A stretch of DNA of 64,000 nt from contig NC_045141.1 of assembly GCF_008831285.2 (NCBI RefSeq), positions 6,901,224 through 6,965,223 of the forward strand. The letters are read 5' to 3'. The notes under the pieces were generated by a model. The model ran no database searches, was not told the origin of the DNA, and saw nothing but the letters and a program-made list of their open reading frames with translations. This document shows, in pieces, positions 33,330 to 45,902 of the stretch. Positions within the stretch are counted from its first letter, which is position 1. Each line of letters starts with the position of its first letter. The DNA is from Nymphaea colorata. Lineage: Eukaryota > Streptophyta > Magnoliopsida > Nymphaeales > Nymphaeaceae. Position numbers and translations under genes: made by a program.

Positions 33330-35720
33330 CAATAGGAAGGCACCTACTAAAAGGCGATAAGCACTCGGATGAAACAAATTGTGATAATGCATTTGCAGGA
33401 TTCGTTATACGAGTCACTCAAATAAAATCGTGTTTATAAGGATGTGATACCCACTTAAAAAAATTAAACGCAACAACGACAAAATGCGACAATAACATTG
33501 TATCAAGTAGTTGTTTGCGGCAACGACACTATATCAAGTAGTTTTATGACAACAAGGCACTAAGGGAATAACATATCCACTCGAAAAAATGCAATGCAAC
33601 AACGACAATTGTAGGCACTTCTTTTACGATAAAAAGGCACCTACTAAAAGGCGATAAGCATTCAGAAAAAACAAATTGCGATAATGCCAATTGCAATATT
33701 CGTTATACCATACACTCAACTAAAATCACGCTTATAACGATGCGATATCTACTCGAAAAAATTAAGTACGACAACGAAACTGTATCTAATGGTTTTATGA
33801 TAATAAGACGATTACTAAGAGAATATGAAACCCACTCGAAAAAATGTAATGCGACAACGAGTATGGTAGGCACTTCTTTTACGTTAAAAAAGCATCTACG
33901 AAAAGGCGATATGCACTATGACAAAACAAATTGCAATAATGTTAATTGTAATATTTGTTACACGATACACTCAACTAAAATCGTGCGTATAACGATGCAA
34001 TACCCACTAAAAAAAATTAAATGCGACAATGAAACTGTATCTAGTGATTTTATAATAACAAGGCACTTACTAAGAGAATGTGATACCCACTCGAAAAAAT
34101 GTAATGTGACAATGACAATGGTAGGCACTTCTTTTACGATAAAATGGGGCTTATTGAAAGGCGATAAGCACTCCGACGAAAAAAATTGTGATATCACCAA
34201 CTGCATTATTCATTATACAATACACTTAACTAAAATCATGTAATGAAGCAATAACCACTCAAAAAAATTAAATGCGGCAACAAAAAAATGGAACAATGAA
34301 ACTATATCTAGTGGTTTTACGATAATAAGGCGCTTACAAAGAGGATGTGATACCCACTCGAAAATATGTAATGCGATAATGACAATGGTAAGCCCTTCTT
34401 TTACGATAAAAAGGTGTCTACTAAATGGCGATAAGCACATCGACTAAACAAATTGCGATAACGCCAACTGCAATATTCATTATAAACTTGAATCATACTT
34501 ATAATGACATGACACCCACTCGAAAAAATTAAATGTGATGATGATAAAATGCAGCAACGAAAACTGTATCCAGTGATTTTATGATCCAAAATGCTTACTA
34601 AGAGAATGCGGTATCCACTCGGAAAAATGTAATGTGACAATGATAATGGTAAGCACTTCTTTTACGATAAAATGGCAACAACTAAAAGACGATAAACACT
34701 CCGACGAAACAAATTGTGATAACGCCAACGGCAATATTTGTTATATGAGACACTCAACTAGAATTGTGCTTATAACAATACAATACTCACTTGAAAAAAT
34801 TGAATGCAACAACAACAAAATGGGACAATGAAACTGTATCCGGTGGTTTTACAATAACAAGGCATTTACTAAGGTAATGTGATACCCACTCGAAAAAATG
34901 TAATATAACAGCGACAATGGTAGGCACTTCTTTTACGATAAAAAAGGTACCTACTAAAAGCCAATAAGTACTCTTACGAAACAAATTGTGACAACATCAA
35001 CTGCAATATTCAGACGGGATACCCATTCAAAAAAATGAAATGCGACAATGACAAAATGCAACAACGAAACTGTATCTGATGGTTTTACGATAACAAGGAG
35101 CTTACTAATAGTATGCGATACCTACTCATTAAAATTTAATGTGACAATGACAATGGTAGGCACTTCTTTCATGATAAAAAGGCGCCTACTAAAAGGTGAA
35201 AAGCATTTCGACGAAACAAGTTGCGATAATGCCAACTGCAATATAGTTATACGATACGTTCAACTAAAATCATGCTTATAACGATGCGATATCTATTCAA
35301 AAAAATTAAATGCGACAACGACAAAATGTGACAATGAAACTGTATCTAGTGGTGTTACGATAACAAGGCACTTACTAAGAGAATGCGAAACCCGCTCAAA
35401 ATAATGTAATGTGACAACAACAATGGTGGACACTTCTTTTACTATAAAAAGACACCTACTAAAAGGTGATAAGCACTCCGAAGAAACAAATTGTGATAAC
35501 GCCAACTGCAGTATTCGTTATACGATACACTCAACTATAATCGTGCTTATAAGGACGCGATACACATTCTAAAAAGTTAAATGCGACAACGACAAAATGA
35601 GACAATGACAAAATGCGCCAACAAAACTGTATCCAGTGGTTTTACAATAACAAGGCACTTACTAAAGGAATGCGATACCCACTTGGAAAAATGTAATGCG
35701 ACAATGAAACAACAATGCGT
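33330..35720. repeat. Tandem array, period about 260 bp, two-part unit
   Basis: The word GTAGGCACTTCTTTTACGAT (with variants) recurs near 33611, 33866, 34121, 34387, 34649, 34920, 35157 and 35426, giving steps of 237-271 bp, two of them exactly 255. Each unit is built of two related halves that both start GATACCCACTCGAAAAAAT, so this is a higher-order repeat. One half contains GAAACTGTATCTAGTGG, the other GGCGATAAGCACTC and ACTGCAATATTCGTTATACG. About nine copies. The 255-bp copies keep one frame open across units (33740-34243), producing a repetitive peptide that I do not accept as a gene. Confidence 0.92.
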
Positions 35721-35729
35721 TGAAGAAAG

Positions 35730-36660
35730 AATGAAATAATATTAGCTTGTTATAGATCATTCTTATGAACAAAAGAATAATGTTTGTAATCAATAAAAAA
35801 AATAGGATTAAAAAAAAAAGATTGTTCTCTATCCTGTCGTGACAAGATCTTCTTCAACTCAGAAATTCTTGAGTCAAATTGGCAACATGATCAATCATTG
35901 ACTTTGTTATTGTGACTAAGCTCTCTTCCACGGGGTGGCTAGGACTCTCGGCTACAGTCTCCACAGGCCCTAACATCTTTTGCTTCATATCTCCCTGCCC
36001 ATATGATCCTGGCTCTGTTTACTGTGAATCTCCCTCTGACCAGCATCCTGCGCTTGAGATGATAATGATGTTGTTGTTGCTGATGGCGATCCAAGTTGGG
36101 GGCACATCTAAACAAGTTTCAGTTACCCGAGAATGAAGTACATCCCAATCCTGGTCACAGTACCTTGGTGCAAACCCATTGCTATCATAAACAATGGCAA
36201 CTTCACCACCACAATCCCAATTACGGAGCTCTGTCTAAGACAAAAGTTGTGAGTCAACTCCGACCCTAAAAGCACTCTTGTTCCTTAATCTCTTCTAGGG
36301 ATGGGGTGGCTGTGGAATTGACTGGCGAAGACCACACTGCAAGAAGACTTGGCTTTTGTGTTGTATTTCTGCTTCATTCATGCAGAACAACCACAAGTCT
36401 TTACACGACAACTGAAAAGCTTTCTTGATAATCCGATAATTTGTTTCGCCACCAATGTATGGTCTAAACAATACCTACACATAAAAATGAAATAATCATT
36501 ATTACACAAGTATTCCAGCGTTAATATAAAACACAATTTACTATACATATCTAAGCCATATGTAGATTCGATATGATCAACCTAGATGACTCTGCATCAT
36601 TGTAAACTCTTGGACTGATACCTCTCCACTGTGCATGTAATGGATGAACAATTGGAAATG
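35730..36660 (-). other. Possible decayed coding sequence, unidentified
   Basis: On the minus strand, short protein-like runs occur with stops between them. Examples are RPYIGGETNYRIIKKAFQLS near 36420-36470, LRNWDCGGEVAIVYDSNGFA near 36170-36235 and PTWIAIS near 36090. They could be part of the MULE neighbourhood or of another transposon. I do not recognise the family. Confidence 0.25.
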
Positions 36661-36886
36661 GACACTCGACAATGGGTTTAATAGAAGGTATGTATTCCCA
36701 CATCCTGAACTATCGATAAAACATAGATACAAGCATTATAATATGATAGATGATCATCTGACACAAATAAATTTGCATCATGAAGATACTATCCATACCT
36801 GCAGGAACAACCAACATCCAATGGATGCAACCCCAGTCTTTCTCTCACACACACACAGATTATATATATATATATATGTACTATAT

Positions 36887-37440
36887 GTTCCCAAATAGTT
36901 AAACTCAAAATCTGCCACTAAAAATGAGCAATTGGAGAGGGAGGCAGGCAGTGAGGGGGATGCGCGACCTTCCCCTTCTCCCTGATGTGACAAGAGGCAT
37001 GACCCCACCAGCCCAACGCTTGTTGCATGTCCTTCGTTTTTTCTAAATTTTTATTAAAAATATGTTGGCCATTTGAATGGAAGGCCCACACTGCAAATGT
37101 AGGTTTGACCGCGTCTTAACTTCAACAAAGACGTGTGTGAGTATATATATATATATATACTGTCTGTCAGATGTTCCCAAATAGTTAAGAACTCAAAATC
37201 TGCCACTAAAAATGAGCAATTGGAGAGGGAGGCAGGCAGTGAGGGGGATGCGCCGACCTTCCCCTTATCCCTGATGTGACAAGAGGCATCACCCCACCAA
37301 CCCAACGGTTGTTGCATGTCCTTCGTTTTTTCTAAATGTTTATTAAAAATATGTTGGCCATTTGAATGGAAGACCCACACATCAAATGTAGTTTTGGCCG
37401 CATCTTAACTTCATATATATATATATATATATATGTTGTA
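36887..37440. repeat. Direct duplication of about 286 bp
   Basis: GTTCCCAAATAGTTAA starts at 36887 and again at 37173. The following about 250 bases are nearly identical, including GGAGAGGGAGGCAGGCAG, CCCTGATGTGACAAGAGGCA and AATATGTTGGCCATTTGAAT. Both copies are bordered by (TA)n runs. No TG...CA ends or primer site, so this is not an LTR pair. Confidence 0.93.
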
Positions 37441-37841
37441 GGAATTATTTGAGCTGTGATTACAAGGTGTTTGGATGGTGAGATTAAGTTACAAAAGCCA
37501 AACTAATTTTTTTTAAGAGTGACATATTTTTCAAAGGAGGAGAGAGAAAAAAAGGAAGAAAAAAAATAAGTTTCCTTAAATTCTCTTATCTCATTTGGGG
37601 GTAAGGACTTTTGATAAAAAAAAACAGCTTGAGTTCTATATTTACAATGTAATTTTGACTGTCTAATCTCCTTGTATTCAATAGCTTAAACTATTTCAAT
37701 TATAGGCTGGTATATGATGATCTAGTAAATAAATGTTTGCGCACACACACACACACAGATATATATATATAAACTGAATTTCTCTTGCCATCCCTCCTCC
37801 TTCCAGTCTCTCATGCATGCAGCTTGACTCAATGCATGACG

Positions 37842-37890
<49 letters not shown>

Positions 37891-38680
37891 ATCTAGGGAT
37901 TTCATCTCTCATAACTTACCCAATGAACCACCGGGCAGTAGCACAAGGGCCCCAACGCAAATGCACGAGGGTGTGAGCACTAAGGAGCCATATGAATTTT
38001 GTGGTCTTTTGGATGCTCTGGACTCCCACACATGCAGCATGAAATATAGCAGGTAAATTTTAGCTTATATACATACTGCCATCTTCAGCTCCATCCAATC
38101 AGGCCAAGCGATGTCTGCTATGGAAGGCTGGTAGATTTTTCCGGCCAAGTGCAAATCATATTTATACGATATGTGGATTTCTCCATGCAGGTCTGAATAG
38201 AGAAATCCTTCGGTCTATCACAACACATCATCTCTGTGTTTAATTCTGCTGCCCAATGTAATGAGGCAACTTTGATTGGTCGAAGCTATATATATATATA
38301 TATATAATATTACCTTTTGAGATGGTCATGTCAATTAGTACAGCTGTTGGGGCTGGTATTTTTCCTTTTTCTGGCAGGGTTCGGGGACATAACTGGCCTC
38401 GTCCTCTAAACGTGCTGTTACTTGAGGTGAAAAGAAGGAGACAGAATCTCAGCCTTTAATTTTTCATTTCCCCCTTTTCGTTTTCCCTTTGGGGTGCTTC
38501 ATGGTGCTTCGATCGTTTCCCCCAAAAGTTGCTTTCTTCGCATCACGCATCTCAAACCAACTTGCAGTTACATCTCCAATCAAAAGTTCACTCTCTTATC
38601 GCCTGAATGTGTCGAATATTCCCATTAACCGTCGAAAATAGTGCTCCACATGAACCTGACTCAAGCCTTAATTAAGCCTG
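37441..38680. other. Microsatellite-rich intergenic DNA
   Basis: (CA)n then (TA)n at 37741-37770, (TA)n at 37843-37887 and (TA)n near 38287-38307. No gene supported. Confidence 0.55.
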
Positions 38681-38688
38681 AGCTACCG

Positions 38689-38780
38689 GAGATTAGCTTT
38701 TTTCCACCTCAATGGAGATTAGCTTTTTTCCACCTCAATGGACACAGTATAGTTGGTCGAGCTATAGTTGGTCGAGCTTT
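38689..38780. repeat. Two adjacent short tandem duplications
   Basis: A 26-bp unit (GAGATTAGCTTTTTTCCACC...) is present twice from 38689. A 15-bp unit (ATAGTTGGTCGAGCT) follows twice near 38749-38779. Confidence 0.9.
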
Positions 38781-39189
38781 AACAATTGAAAGCAGAACTG
38801 CACATGAATCCAGTTCCAGCCTTAAGCACGAGTTATTGGAGCTCATCTTGTTTCAAGGGGCATAACACCAAACTGATGGGACACACACGGAACACATGTC
38901 AGTTCGATTACCATGTATAAAGGACTCTCTGAGGCATGAGTCGTAAACATTGCATTCGCCCAGAAAAAAAGAACTTGATCCGAGATCCGGCTAGGAGCCC
39001 CTAGTTGGAAGCTATGGTCCCTCGCGCATGGAACGGCCAATAATTACCAAAGCGCAAGTTCTGCGGAAGAAATAGCGGTGGAACTTATTCCCTTGGTCCG
39101 TCGCAACCCCACCAGATGAGAGAATTTATTCCTTCTCTTGCTCCAGCGGCCTAGTGGCTTCACCACTACACAGCCAGATTCTAATGGCG

Positions 39190-39412
39190 CCTGCTGTTCA
39201 TTGTGAATTGATTAAAAATTAATGGGCGGCCCTGTTTGCGTCGCTTGCAACGTTTTCCTACCATGCATTTGGTGCTCAAAGCGAACTTCAACCGCACATT
39301 AATAGATAATTTTCACACACTTCTCCGTTCACTGTGAATGGATTAAAAATTAATGGGCGATACTGTCTGTCCCTTCAATTATGTAACGTTTTCCTAACAT
39401 TTGGTGCCCAAC
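39190..39412. repeat. Imperfect tandem duplication, offset about 134 bp
   Basis: GATTAAAAATTAATGGGCG, AACGTTTTCCTA and CATTTGGTGC occur in the same order in both halves. Confidence 0.85.
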
Positions 39413-41450
39413 TTTAGTTGAACATTCTATATTTTTCAAGTCACTTTTTGGTGTTGAAGGCTGAAAATAAGCTGCCTTCCTGAAACCTCCTCCCTCGTGT
39501 CTCCTTTTCCGGAACGGATGTAACCAGTAAACAAAGGAGACCAAATTAAGAGACTGAATGAGAGAGAAAAGCTAATGAGGGAGGAAAGGCATGGAAGGAA
39601 GATGCTTAATTTGTATACATGGTTGAAACTAACACCACAGTTCTCAGTTCCTTTTCATTTCATTCAACCACTTGGTATCTGTTTGTACAATCTAAACACT
39701 CTATCAATAGTGAAAGCCTGCCTACAACAGAAAAGGATTTCAAGGCTGAGGTTGAGATCTATACATCCATTGATCGAATCTCAGTTTTTTATTTCTTTTC
39801 TTTTTTCTTTTACTTTTTTCCGACTAGTCGGCTAGGGTTGAACCCTACTGATTTATTTTTTTCATGATATGTATGCAATGAAGATATACACATGTAAGGA
39901 GGTTTCTGCTCAAGTAGTCATGTTCCACTTTGAATCGAGCTATAAAAGTCAACTAGCGTTCTTATCTGACACATACATGAACCACCTAACACAGAGAGTG
40001 TCTCAACAATTCATTCCTCTCCCTTACGGTAAAAGCCTGCGGGAAAGAGGGCTTCTTAACTCTATTATTACAAAAAAATCAGGAAAACAGTCGTTACAAA
40101 GCAAGAAAGGATGAGATACAGTCAAAAGGACAAACCATCAGAGTCTCCTGCCCAAGATGATTCCATTCCGAGATGGAATTTACAAGAACATGCACAAAAA
40201 GAAGGTTAATCACATCCTCAACCGCCTCGCATTTCTTATCGGGAACTAATTATATGTGGATAGGCGGTTCATACCCATCCCCTAAGTGGGGAATTCATTG
40301 TAAAGTTGCTGTTGGAGTAGACAAGGCTTTCTGCATCAAGGAAATCGAGAAACAGTATTCTCCATGACATTGAGGAGAAAGGGGTAGCTGTAATAATATA
40401 CTATGAATATACACCAATAGTTAAGACAGATTCATAAAACAAAACACACTGTTAGCATTCTTATTGCCAAACACCACCTAAAGTCCTAAAGTTTCTGTTT
40501 GTACATCTTCATTGGGGAACGAATTGCACATAGTTCAGACCATAAAAATCAGTAGATCAATGGAGTTCAGAAACTTGTGATCATGATAAAGAATCAGAAT
40601 CAGTTTGCAGTCTAGGCTGGGATCAGATTCTTCGATCAATAAGATGGAAATTATTCTAATAGGGAAGATGGAGGAGTGAGACTGAGACAAGACATGAGGG
40701 TGTCCTCTCCGTCATAATTGCTCACTTACTCTTTAAACTAGAGGCATCCAAGATGTTTAGATCTAGTTGCAGATATATACGAAAGAAAAAAGATGGGGTA
40801 TTTTAGAAATTTTGTATAAAATTTGTACTTTTTGAACTTTTAATTTTTTTAACCCCTTTTTTATCCTTGTGAAAGGCCCCCTTTTTACCTTAAATCAAGG
40901 GCAATTTAATCATTGTATACCTCAGGCATAATTTTTTATTTTTTATTTTTGGTGCACATAGCTGTGCTCATAACCAGCTCAACAAAATTATTCTATCATT
41001 ATAGAGATAAAGAAGCTTAATTTTTGAAAAATTTTGGCCCTCCATACCATTCTCCTGAATGTGTCTGTTTCCTTCGCAGAAACGCCAGCCCATGCACAAA
41101 TAAAAACTTGCAATTTCGTTTGAACCATCTACAGGTCAAGGAGAAACAATATTTCACCATCAATATAAAAAAATAAAGTAAAAGACACATGTAATATAGG
41201 AGGCCTTCACACCCAAATTGGGGAAACTCTAGGAGGAACATCAACAAAAGAGGGCAACCGAGATAAAAGCCAAGAAGAAGACAAATCTCTCTCTCCCCAC
41301 AAAAAAGAGAAGACAACAAAAACCAGTGACACATTGATAGATGATACCCCAATTTCAAAGAAAGAGTACTCACCACAAATGGAAGTGAAAACCTTCGCTT
41401 TTGTTCTTTCTTTCTGGAAAAGGAGACAAATGCATCTCGAAGGAATGTCA
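39413..41450. other. Intergenic DNA, nothing firm
   Basis: Several open frames of 60-90 codons at 39.58-40.37 kb show no conserved motif or splice-consistent neighbours. The minus frames at 41.02-41.45 kb are continuations of the CACTA remnant region without recognisable domains. Confidence 0.4.
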
Positions 41451-41459
41451 CTATTATAA

Positions 41460-42930
41460 GTAGTTATGAGAACACCTCTTAGTTCCACTGTTCCATTAAA
41501 AGCATGCTTGTCTAGGCGAAACGCGTCAATTGGTAAAAATGTATGTCGATCCATATAACAAAATTTTGACTGTTCTTCAACCAAATAGAGTTGGTTTCAG
41601 ATTGACATTAACGACACCAATATACCTTCAGTACTTTATCTTGATAAATTAGCATATGCCAAAAAAAAAATCATTTATTATCCATAATAGTGCAGAACGT
41701 ATTTTGAATGTTTCTTTTTTTAAGCATCATAAGTGTTTACTCCAACCCATAGACCTTGCAATTCATCAATAAGTGGCTATAAATAGATATCTACTTCATT
41801 TATAGGGCTTAATGGGCCATAAATCAATAAACTCAATATTATGTGCCTTTTTTCATGATCAACTATGAAGGCAAATTATATGGTATAAGAACCACTGGTT
41901 ATGTGCTATGAATGATACTGATTGTTCTGAGTGAATTAAACCCATCAGATGCTAAACCAAGATTTATGTTACGATGATCAAAAGAAAAAGAAATGTTTTT
42001 TCTTATCAAATGATTTTCAAACAACAGAATCTACTGAATGTAGTAAAATGTCATTTTTGATGTGTTCCTCATCATGACGTGACACATAAGAAGTTTTTTT
42101 TGGATGACATAAACAGCTTTTGAAGTCTTAGAATTAAAAGAAAATGCTACATCACTTTCATAGAAATTTTACTTCTTTCTCCTTGTACCATATCTATGTC
42201 ATCATTCTAACTCTCATCTTCAAAAACTTTCCATCTTGAAGCACCACAAATGTAAGAAACTTCTTTTTTTTTTCAATGACTTTCTAATATAACATGCACA
42301 TTTGAACAAGCAATAACATTATTGTATTTGAAACCTAAATCGCCAATAATATTTTTCACCTTATAACAAGATGGTAGCAACAAATTTCCATATGGCAGGA
42401 TTTCTTTTAAAAATTTTAACAACATAGTAAAACTTTTATTACTCCACCTATCTACACACATTATTTGGTAAAGCCAAACAACATATGACAATTTTGAGAA
42501 TTTGCATCCTAGATATAAGTCATGAATCATGATCAATATCATTTAAAATTTCATAAAATGTATTTGTCTCTTCATTGGTTCTATTGAAACACTCACCACT
42601 GTTTCCATCATTGTCAACCTCAATGGTAGCATTGAAAAATGTATTTGCCAACATTTCTTGAATCTCAGAATTATTTTGATGTTGTGATGATCTTGTTCTT
42701 ACTACATAGTCTGTTGACATAGGCTCCTCATGATAAATTCAATTTGTGGAATTTTCACAAAAACCATGACAAATGATGTCATCTAAAACATCTTCTAGAG
42801 TCTTCAAATAACAATTTTTACACTTCACACATGGGGATTTGATAATCCGGTTTACCATTGACTTGTTTTAGATAGCAAAGCGCAAAAAATCTTTAACCCC
42901 AGCCACATGTTTTGTACTTAACTTATTCAT
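41460..42930 (-). pseudogene. CACTA (En/Spm) TNP2 transposase, N-terminal and central part, decayed
   Basis: Reading down the minus strand, the CACTA transposase order is clear. The zinc-binding lead has KSPCVKCKN and ICHGFCENS (42.85-42.74 kb). Next is KLSYVVWLYQIMCVDRWSNK with SFTMLLKFLKEILPYGN (42.5-42.36 kb) and NIIGDLGFKYNNVIAC. Then NINLGLASDGFN and PVVLIPYNLP follow near 41.95-41.88 kb. Finally KFCYMDRHTFLPIDAFRLDK with AFNGTVELRG is at 41.57-41.47 kb. Stops and frame shifts separate these blocks. The C-terminal half (DUF4218/DUF4216-like) is absent here, but a matching C-terminal piece lies at 53.7 kb in the opposite orientation. CACTA ends were not located. Confidence 0.88.
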
Positions 42931-43249
42931 AACATAAAAAAATTAATGTGAATATATTTATTGTACCAAAATAAAGTCATAAACCTTAGATAATTAATAA
43001 TTGATTAGCGCATGTCCTTGCCAATCCAGCTTTTACCAACTATAGTGACTACTTTAACAATTGGAAGGACGTTTTCACAATAAAAAATGATACCACATGC
43101 AATCCCTTAGGATTGAAAAGATTAAGTTCACAGAGTCCTCAAACATCTGCAAATTAAGATCAATTGCATAAATGATCAACTGCTTTGAACAACAATAATA
43201 AATAAGGCAAAAATAACAATTTCACGTTTAACAATAATCTCTCTCTCTC

Positions 43250-43295
<46 letters not shown>

Positions 43296-45430
43296 GAGTA
43301 TGAGACCCTTTTAAAAAACAAGTTATTAAGCCACTTAAAATTGCTATAGAGCATCCATGGGTTGTATTTTGGCTACTCTATATTGGATTTGGTGGTTTAA
43401 CTCCATGAAAAACTATGATGAGCTTGATTCACATTTGATGAACTAATGCTACATTTAAAAGTCTACCAGACTTTTGTGAACTACTTTAGCATAGAACATG
43501 GTGACATATGGACTACAAAACCTTCTCAAGAACGTAGAGCCTTCTAACTTCTTTTTGTTGAAAAAATAGGTAATCAAACTAAAAACAAAAAACCAAGCCA
43601 AGCCTTTCTAAAAGTATAAAAAAGCAGCCATACATTACCTTCCCTTAAGGAGAATTGGAGAGAAAAATGGAAATGTGAAGAATGAAAAGTAATGCATGCC
43701 TTACTGGTGAAAACATAACGTCCATTTTCATCACATTTCACAACAAAATCAAGATAAAACAACAACTTGTCTTTGGATCAAAACAAGATTTTGGAACTAG
43801 TTTTGACAGTAAAACACATCCAAACATACCAATCATAATTTAAATGCTAAATATGCCATCATACAATCATATTGTCTGGATAACTAGCTTAGTATGATAG
43901 TTCTAAACCTTGTTCATGCAGTTAGATTTCTTTAAGGTAGTTGGAGGAACCGACTTTTGGGATTTGACATAAACACACGAAGAATTGTGTATGAATCCTT
44001 TTTTATTACTAGAAATATGTTGAGACCAAGATCCAAGTTAATCTAATGGTCATACAACGAAAAATAGGCCACTTTGAGCAAAGTTACTTCTAATCAAATC
44101 ACACTAAGCTAAAATTCTATCACGAAACCAAGAGGTTGGCAGTTGCTCTTTTAATCAGGATCCCCATTATTAGAAAAGACCCATTCCCACAATTCAAGCG
44201 AAGGTCATCTCTCTTAGCAACCATCTCTAATGCCAAGAAACTATTGCAGGAACCTGAACAGTTAGATGCAGTTTGTGTCCAAATATTAAATTATTGAATG
44301 TCTTAGTACATTGAACTGGAAATATGCCCTACATTGGAGATGATTCTCTACAAGTGCTTTGATTCAGATTGACACATGGGTAATAAAATGATAGTATACT
44401 CAAGCAGGTAATCAGCTCCCTTTTTGTTATGTTCCCTGGCAATGAAAAAGAAACAAAAGCCCTGCTGGCTTCCTACTCTTTCCAACGAACAACTGATTCC
44501 TCTTTCTCCTAGTCTGCTGCTTTCTTGGGTGTTGTTGGAGAATGTGAGTGGCCCACTATAACCATTTTTATTTCGAACTCTCCATCTATTAGTAGCAGTA
44601 ATAGTAATTGTAGCATGGTGGAAGTAGTAGTGGCTGCACCAACGGTAGGAACAAGGGAACGAGCAACACCACCATATTCTTGAAAAAGAATGAAACAAAG
44701 GCAATTTATTTCGTCACACTAACAGTTCAGGCTGATCATTGAGTGATTAGACAAGTGTGAGCATTGAAACTGCATACAAGATGGAAGAAACGAACATGAA
44801 TTCCCTTGTGGCGCTTATAATGGTTATTGTGCACTCAGCGCTGATCACTTGGGATTTGGATGTGTACATCAACATCTAAGTGAAATTTATGCTAATAATT
44901 TCTGTAAAAAGACAAATTAAATGAGCCACTTACCGTTACGGTCCAGCCATACAAGTTCTATGTTTTGTTAGATTGATTCACTAATACATTATTCAAACAT
45001 GAACCACAGTGGCAAAAGCAGCAGGTTAGAAAATAAAGCCCAGAGCATTTTCCATCTACTAATTGGGGTAGGAATTAGATGAAAAGAGAGACCATATTGT
45101 AGTTATTCCTCACTAGGGATGCTAGAGGAGACCCATATAAACAAATTCAGTAATATTGGCACAAACTAGTGGCCCAAAAAACCATTCTCTCGCAGTTTAT
45201 TACAGGCAATTTTAAAGGATTGCACTGCAAATTGCAAAAGCCATCACAAGATTACAAATAATAGGCTGCAATGTTACCATGGCACAAATGCCTCTTGTGC
45301 ATTAGTAGGTCAATTATGCCATCTAGATTGTAAGAACTCTTAATCACAAAGAAACCATCATACAAAATCAGCCCATTAATAGATTTTATAAACCATCCAG
45401 AATCTCAACAAAACCAGGTAGATGAATATC
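42931..45430. other. Intergenic or intronic DNA
   Basis: Contains a (CT)n-(GT)n microsatellite at 43238-43292. No recognisable coding block. The 118-codon minus frame at 44348-44704 has no conserved motif. Confidence 0.4.
43238..43292. repeat. Compound (CT)n-(GT)n microsatellite
   Basis: About 7 CT units, then about 19 GT units. Confidence 0.95.
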
Positions 45431-45443
45431 AGACTTAATATAC

Positions 45444-45514
45444 CTACAAATGGTTCCAAATTGGGTTTCCTAGCATCTGTCGTTACTGGAACGAGAATTC
45501 CAAAAATCATGTTT
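45444..45514 (-). other. Candidate exon of an unidentified gene
   Basis: A 71-base block between an acceptor (TTACAG) and a donor (GTATAT) reads open and protein-like on the minus strand (NMIFGILVPVTTDARKPNLE). No family recognised. It may belong with the other minus-strand exon-like blocks at 51.9-56.2 kb, or be chance. Confidence 0.25.
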
Positions 45515-45902
45515 CTGTAAGCAGGACTCAGTCAATATGCATAAATAATCATCTAACCATTCAATGTGTCATATTGAGAATCTGAGATATCAAAACGTCA
45601 AATAAGCTGCACTTTTCTATCCTCATTTAGTATCTCATTGGGTACTCATTGCCTTCGTCACATTGACTATCTAACTCGTTATAGTTACAGCTAAGCAACC
45701 ATGTGATACAAGACTTGTCGAATTCACCACCTCTTGACCTCCTTAACAAGCCATAACCATCCAATGGCCTTTAACTTTCTTACTGACTGAACATTAGCCA
45801 CCAGTGGAGCAAGCCATCTAGTGATCTTACTTGGGTATGGTTGGTTCGTCAAGGTCACGTCTCCTTGTTTGAATCATTGAGCTAACCACCATGCTATGTG
45901 AC

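Noticed and set aside
33740-34243. 167-codon frame as a protein-coding gene
   Set aside because: It is produced by two in-phase 255-bp satellite units; other units break the frame.
28000-35720. CRISPR-like array
   Set aside because: Periods of 176-260 bp with no short-repeat/unique-spacer structure; this is plant nuclear satellite DNA.
36887-37440. LTR pair of a tiny retrotransposon
   Set aside because: The two copies are adjacent, with no TG...CA ends, primer site or purine tract.
44348-44704. 118-codon minus-strand frame
   Set aside because: No motif, no splice-consistent neighbours, biased composition.
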